Assembly: GCF_001411555.2 (NCBI RefSeq)
Contig: NC_049909.1
Coordinates: forward strand, 14,876,686 to 14,940,685
Direction of reading: 5' to 3'
DNA length: 64,000 bases
Source: Juglans regia
Lineage: Eukaryota > Streptophyta > Magnoliopsida > Fagales > Juglandaceae
The position numbers and the translations under genes are program-made. This document shows, in pieces, positions 60,301 through 64,000 of this stretch (within the stretch, counting starts at the first letter, position 1; each line of letters starts with the position of its first letter). The notes under the pieces are model-generated. The model was not told the origin of the DNA. It did not search any database and saw only the letters and a list, made by a program, of their open reading frames with translations.

Positions 60301-60910
60301 GGTACACCTTCCCCTTTTGATTCCCTCACTTCTCCTCCAATTAACTGCAACCAGATTCCTTTTGTAGTCCTTTTGTTTAACTTAGGGACGTGATCTTCCT
60401 CCTTTAAGGTCTCTCAGGGTGGTTGCAGCCCCTGTAATTTAATCTTTACTCTCCTGAAATTAAATTGCATGGTTAAATCAGTAAGATTCCATATAATAGA
60501 CCAAAATTTCTTAACCAATCTACTCCTAATACCACATCACATCCTCCCAAAGTCAACAAATAAATATTAGCCTTAACCCTTAGATTCTGTGGTTGAATAG
60601 GAACTGCTCTACAGTAACCTTGGCAAGGCAGGCTATCTCCATTAGCCACTTTGACTATCAACTGGCTTTCTCCCACTAGCAGTCTCTACCTTTTTGCTAC
60701 ATATGGATCCACAAATTTGTGAGTACTCCCTATATCAATAAGAATTAAAATCTTGTGATGATTAATAAAACACTCGACTCTCATAGTCTTAGGTGATATA
60801 GATCCTGCCATGGCATCCAATGATATGCCAAACAGTTCCCTTATCTCCTTTTCTTCACCCACAGTCTCTTCTGATTGAATGATTTGCCAATCTTCCTGCA
60901 CTAGTCTCAA
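57338..60910 (-). pseudogene. Element C pol: protease, RT, RNase H, integrase, chromodomain remnant
   Basis: Minus-strand order. Protease: ILIDIGSTHKFVDPYVAKR near 60720 (the family has DSGSTH, so Ser reads Ile), then GGCDVVLGVDWLRNFG near 60510. RT 60350-59838: GLPPPRSHDHKIELQEG, GSWRMCVDYRALNKDT, then [15 protein letters not shown] and the catalytic FFDDIL in 59831-59550. RNase H 59227-58850: STYENELLALVMAIRKW, VRTDQQALKYLL. The integrase zinc region is split by a stop: FHNSSLGGHTSVYK, then CDTCQRNK. Core 58362-57934: VVIDRLSKYTHF, VSDRDPVFTSQFW and YHPQTDGQTKAMNK, where the expected catalytic Glu after QT is Lys. The chromodomain-like end (MLVQWKGMTGEDAKWEDRKE) stops at 57338-57340. Several stops and frameshifts are present. 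Confidence 0.9.
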
Positions 60911-60929
60911 TTTCTTCCTCCTCTAACCC

Positions 60930-62418
60930 TTCCAACAAAAATAACTTGGGTCTACTACACTTATGCCCTAAATGAAATTTTTTGTCACAATAATAACATA
61001 AGTCATTGTCTCTCCTTTCTTGCATTTGGGTTGATGTTATTCTTTTTATGGGTATGGTAGGTTTTCTGTTTGGGTTGTAGGGATTGGGATTAGGATTGCC
61101 TCAGTTTTCTAGTCTGGATGGTGATGGTTGTGGTAGTCTCATTAAGGGTGCAAGTGCAGGGAGTTTTTGTATGTAGGGAAAGGTAGTTTGAATTGAGTTT
61201 TGGTTTCTACTGGTCCCCCCTTTATTTCTTCTAGCAACCTCTTCCTCATGCAGTTTAGCTAAACCAAAAGCAGCTAAAATAGTGTTAGGTTTAAGCATGG
61301 TTATCATTATTTTCAAATAATCCCTTAATCCATTAATGAAAATGCTAATACGGAACTCCTTCGTTAGTCCACTGATTTTATTTGATAGGGACTCAAACTC
61401 TGTTTGGTATTCCTCAACAGTGACAGTTTGTCTTAATTTAGTGAACATCCCTACTGGATCCTCATAGGTTGAGGGTCCAAAACACACTTTAAGTGTGGAG
61501 ACAAACTCCTCTCATCCTCCAATAGGCCCTGAATCCATCAACCAGCAATACCGAGAAAGAGCCTTCCTTTCCATATGGAATAAAACTATCTAAGTTTTTG
61601 GTCCACAAGAGTATTAAAATAAGCAAAGAATTATTGTACTTTAAGGATCCATTCCCTAGGTTTAGACCAATGTTTTGAATACCGTACCGGATGGCGTACC
61701 GGTCAAGACACTGAAACGAAATATTTCGATACCGATACCGTTTCGTGTACCGTTTCGGGATAGTCGATATATGAATAAATTATATATATAAATATATATA
61801 ACAATTATATTCTAAAATAATAGTTTATATATGAATAAATTATATATAAATACATACATACATATAAATTATAAATAGTCTAATCCAAAATTGGGGGTCA
61901 AAAAATAAATTTGTAGTTTGAAAAAACGAAAAAAAAAAAAAAAAAAAACACAGGCCGAAATATCGGCCGGTACAGGCCGGTACAGGCCGAAATTTAGGTC
62001 GAAACGGCCGGTATTTTGGCCGGTACGGTATATATCTAGTACCTGTACCGGCCGGACGGCCGAAACGAAAAATTTCGACCGTACCGGCCGGTATGGTACG
62101 AAATTAAAAACATTGGTTCAGACCCATTAAATTTTGAAAAATCCAACCTTTAAGATCCTAGCATGAATTCCCCCATTCCCTTTCAAATAAATGATTATTA
62201 CTGACCTGACTTCTCTGATTAGAAGACCATTCTCCCATGTGTTGATTTCCTACTATCACTGCAAACTGCTCATATGAAGCTGCAAAATTATTCAGTTGCT
62301 ATAACACTACTTCCAGCATATATTTTTGCTTGTCTTGTTCTTCACGCAGGTGCACGGTCTCTCCCTTCGGCATGGACATTGCTTCCGCCAATTGAGCATG
62401 GCGTGTACCCTCAACCAT
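60930..62418 (-). pseudogene. Element C gag, broken and split by a MITE
   Basis: A probable ATG at 62418 opens MVEGTRHAQLAEAMSMPKGE, followed by a stop about 35 codons in and a coiled-coil-like part (NNFAASYEQFAVIVGNQ). A MITE at 61668-62115 interrupts it. The gag core resumes with REWILKV near 61650, and MFTKLRQTVTVEEYQTEFES with GLAKLHEEEVARR in 61487-61101, then stops. A zinc-knuckle-like C..C motif lies near 60970-61010. Confidence 0.8.
61668..62115. mobile_element. hAT-type MITE inside element C gag
   Basis: 448 bp, CAATGTTTTGAATACCGT at the left and its imperfect inverse ending AAAAACATTG at the right, flanked by GTTTAGAC (61660-61667) and GTTCAGAC (62116-62123), one mismatch. It is rich in CCGGTAC/GGCCGG words near both ends with an AT-rich centre, like its relative at 27768-28184. 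Confidence 0.85.
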
Positions 62419-62445
62419 GTCGCAGGAACACGGCTGTGATACCAC

Positions 62446-62828
62446 TGTTATGGTAGCTGACAATTGTTAAGTAAATATTGTAGGCACTTCGAGGGGCTTG
62501 GTCCTCCAATTTGTAATACTCATATGGCTAGAAATTGATTACTTCATTCATAACAGAAAACAATACTTATAAGCATTACAATTTAGACTTGGTCAAATGA
62601 TAATCCACGGACTAAAACAAATAACTACCCACTATTTAATTAACTGACCCACAATAACATAACCCATAACAAAATAACGACCCACTATGCTACAGACCCA
62701 CAAGGCCATCGTGGCCCACTATCCTACAAACTCAACCAACGTGAATAAAAACAACGAAATGGGCTGACTCAGCCCAACCCTTCAGACAGCCCCCTAAAAG
62801 CTAGGGTTTTGTCTTACGCCTCATAACA
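62446..62828 (-). repeat. 5' LTR of element C
   Basis: 383 bp, TGTTATGG...CATAACA. It pairs with 56943-57326. Confidence 0.95.
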
Positions 62829-62833
62829 GTGTT

Positions 62834-63813
62834 GCACCCTTTAGCGCCTTCAGATATTAAAAATAGACCAACATTACCAAATTCTAATTGATCCATTAAA
62901 TGATGCACATTACAAGTTTGCATTTTGCTGTTCGTTAGAATTTGAATAACCATCCAATGCCTCATTTGTGGAAGACTTCCTTGGAATGATTTGCTCCTAG
63001 TTTTAGCACAATCACACTGATATGCCTATACAGCAGAATATGTATGCCAATGTCGAAATATGGGAGGAACAGATTACAGATTAGAGCTAGCATGGAACCT
63101 TTAGGCAGTCTCAAAGATACAAAGCATTTGCCTATCTTCGTCACTAAATCTCATCATCCACCCCTCAACATGACTAACACAGGGAATGGCCATCAAAATG
63201 TTCTGAGAAACTACTATTGTACTTTTAACTTTGTAATCTTGTTGAAGAAACAAGTACTGGAATTCTTGCTTGATAACACTCTGTTCCCTTTCGAATACCA
63301 TAAAAGATTGGGATTGGGATATGCATTCGTGTTCTTTTATCCTTTTGAGTGGATGGTTGACAAACAGATCTTATCTTTAAGATGCAAGGCATCCTCCAAA
63401 AGGCATAAAAAGGTACACGAAATGTCCACTCCCTTTATGCATTTGAAAAAATATATCCCCTTAACTTTTTTTCTTTTTTCTTAAAGAGTAAATATTTTCA
63501 TTTCCTCTTGGCCAAAAATAATGATTACAAAGAAAGCAAGCCAACATTGCTAAGTAATTATGCAAGACAAAAACTACAATAACTACAAAAAAACTAGTAT
63601 GAACTATATAATACAATCTAACGTAACCTATACAAAAAGGCCCACAAAATTCTTCCCTTAGCATTCCGAGTTCAAAAAGGTGAATAGGGAGAAAGATCAA
63701 GCAGCAAACCTCATTCACAGACTTTCGTGTTTACCATCCAAAATATTTGAACCCCAGTCAAAGTTTTCAAAGGCATACCTACAATAGCCTTAGTGATTAG
63801 AAATCATTTACAG
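62834..63813. other. Region between element C and the edge gene, probably its 3' UTR or intergenic
   Basis: No coding exon recognised. Overlapping open frames on both strands (63044-63484 plus, 63101-63301 and 63461-63718 minus) lack domains. The part nearest 63814 may be the 3' UTR of the minus-strand edge gene. Confidence 0.45.
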
Positions 63814-64000
63814 TCAGCGACTGACAAGATGTGGATATATTGAGCTACTACTAGTGCTTGCCTGCTGGGCACCAAAACTTAAAGCTGGTTGAAGGAGCTC
63901 TGCCTGTGGAAAAGAGCCATTGGATGGCACGTCTAGGAGCAGATCCTGATCAGAATTTTCTTCAACAAAATGAAAAGAATCCAGCATGAGGGAGCCACCG
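63814..64000 (-). CDS. C-terminal exon of an unidentified gene, running off the window
   Basis: The minus-strand frame is open from the window edge to a TGA at 63814-63816, 61 residues. It starts GGSLMLDSFHFVEENSDQDL, continues with LLDVPSNGSFPQAELLQPAL and ends in a Ser-rich tail and IYPHLVSR. Composition and clean reading suggest a real exon, with the coding sequence continuing beyond 64000 and probably no intron inside the visible part. The acidic, Ser/Gln-rich sequence would fit the disordered end of a transcription-related protein, but I do not recognise the family. Confidence 0.6.
   Translation of the reverse strand, partial: GGSLMLDSFHFVEENSDQDLLLDVPSNGSFPQAELLQPALSFGAQQASTSSSSIYPHLVSR

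Larger units (their letters stand above)
56943..62828 (-). mobile_element. Element C: Ty3/gypsy LTR retrotransposon with both LTRs
   Basis: 5,886 bp, minus strand, flanked by a perfect 5-bp duplication GTGTT (56938-56942 and 62829-62833). The LTRs of 384 and 383 bp (56943-57326 and 62446-62828) both begin TGTTATGG and end CATAACA. I count about 25 differences, mostly transitions, so around 6%, younger than element A. The primer site TGGTATCACAGCC (minus, about 62432-62444) and a purine tract GAGAGGAAAGATG before the 3' LTR are present. The protein sequence is of the same type as element A. It is dead by stops, frameshifts and a MITE in gag. Confidence 0.95.

Noticed and set aside
63044..63484. 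146-codon open frame on the plus strand
   Set aside because: It overlaps open frames on the other strand, has no domain or coding-like composition, and lies where the 3' UTR of the minus-strand edge gene is expected.
1..64000. CRISPR array, rRNA genes, telomere or centromere satellite arrays
   Set aside because: Looked for regularly spaced repeats, conserved rRNA blocks and TTTAGGG arrays; none seen.

Overview
The window looks like nuclear DNA of a eudicot plant. It has AT-rich intergenic DNA, spliced genes with GT..AG introns, CT-rich leaders and dense plant-type transposable elements. Several short inverted-repeat elements remind me of families in Fagales trees (walnut, hickory, oak), but that is recollection and not a test. 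There are no rRNA, CRISPR, organellar or bacterial features. All intron boundaries, repeat limits and divergence figures were read by eye.

Layout. 0-1.4 kb: broken Ty1/copia remnant (LTR end, primer site, gag). 1.4-14 kb: AT-rich intergenic DNA with MITEs, a tiny LINE insertion, and a promoter-like leader near 5 kb with no convincing protein. 14-23.6 kb (+): a complete RopGEF gene (PRONE domain, 567 aa), ROPGEF14-like, including a 76-nt first coding exon easily missed by ORF scans; its introns hold a SINE and a tiny LINE. 23.6-24.9 kb: an RNase H fragment and a damaged second copy of the RopGEF last exon. 24.9-27.7 kb (-): a convergent single-exon gene resembling TAF1C/RRN6 of the RNA polymerase I initiation complex, with a MITE 108 bp upstream of its ATG. 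27.8-32.4 kb: repeats, an L1 ORF1 remnant and an unidentified exon-like sequence.

32.4-54.5 kb is a four-element nest that can be ordered by target-site duplications. A (+, Ty3/gypsy, chromodomain remnant, 32408-54497) split the exon-like sequence. B (-, Athila-like gypsy, 38508-54393) landed in A's 3' LTR. A 6.0-kb hAT transposon (47870-53868) landed in B's 5' LTR. A 628-bp non-autonomous relative of that hAT (36452-37079) landed in A's integrase, and a further MITE sits in B's pol. 56.9-62.8 kb is gypsy element C (-), related to A, with both LTRs, a perfect 5-bp duplication and a MITE in its gag. The last 190 bases are the C-terminal exon of an unidentified minus-strand gene running off the edge.

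Only ROPGEF14, the TAF1C-like gene and the edge exon look like functional host genes. All transposon proteins carry stops or frameshifts. I found no clearly new biological system. The points most worth checking are the convergent RopGEF/TAF1C arrangement with a duplicated exon lying antisense at the TAF1C 3' end, the dated nest, the hAT partner pair, and three very short LINE-like insertions with perfect target duplications.
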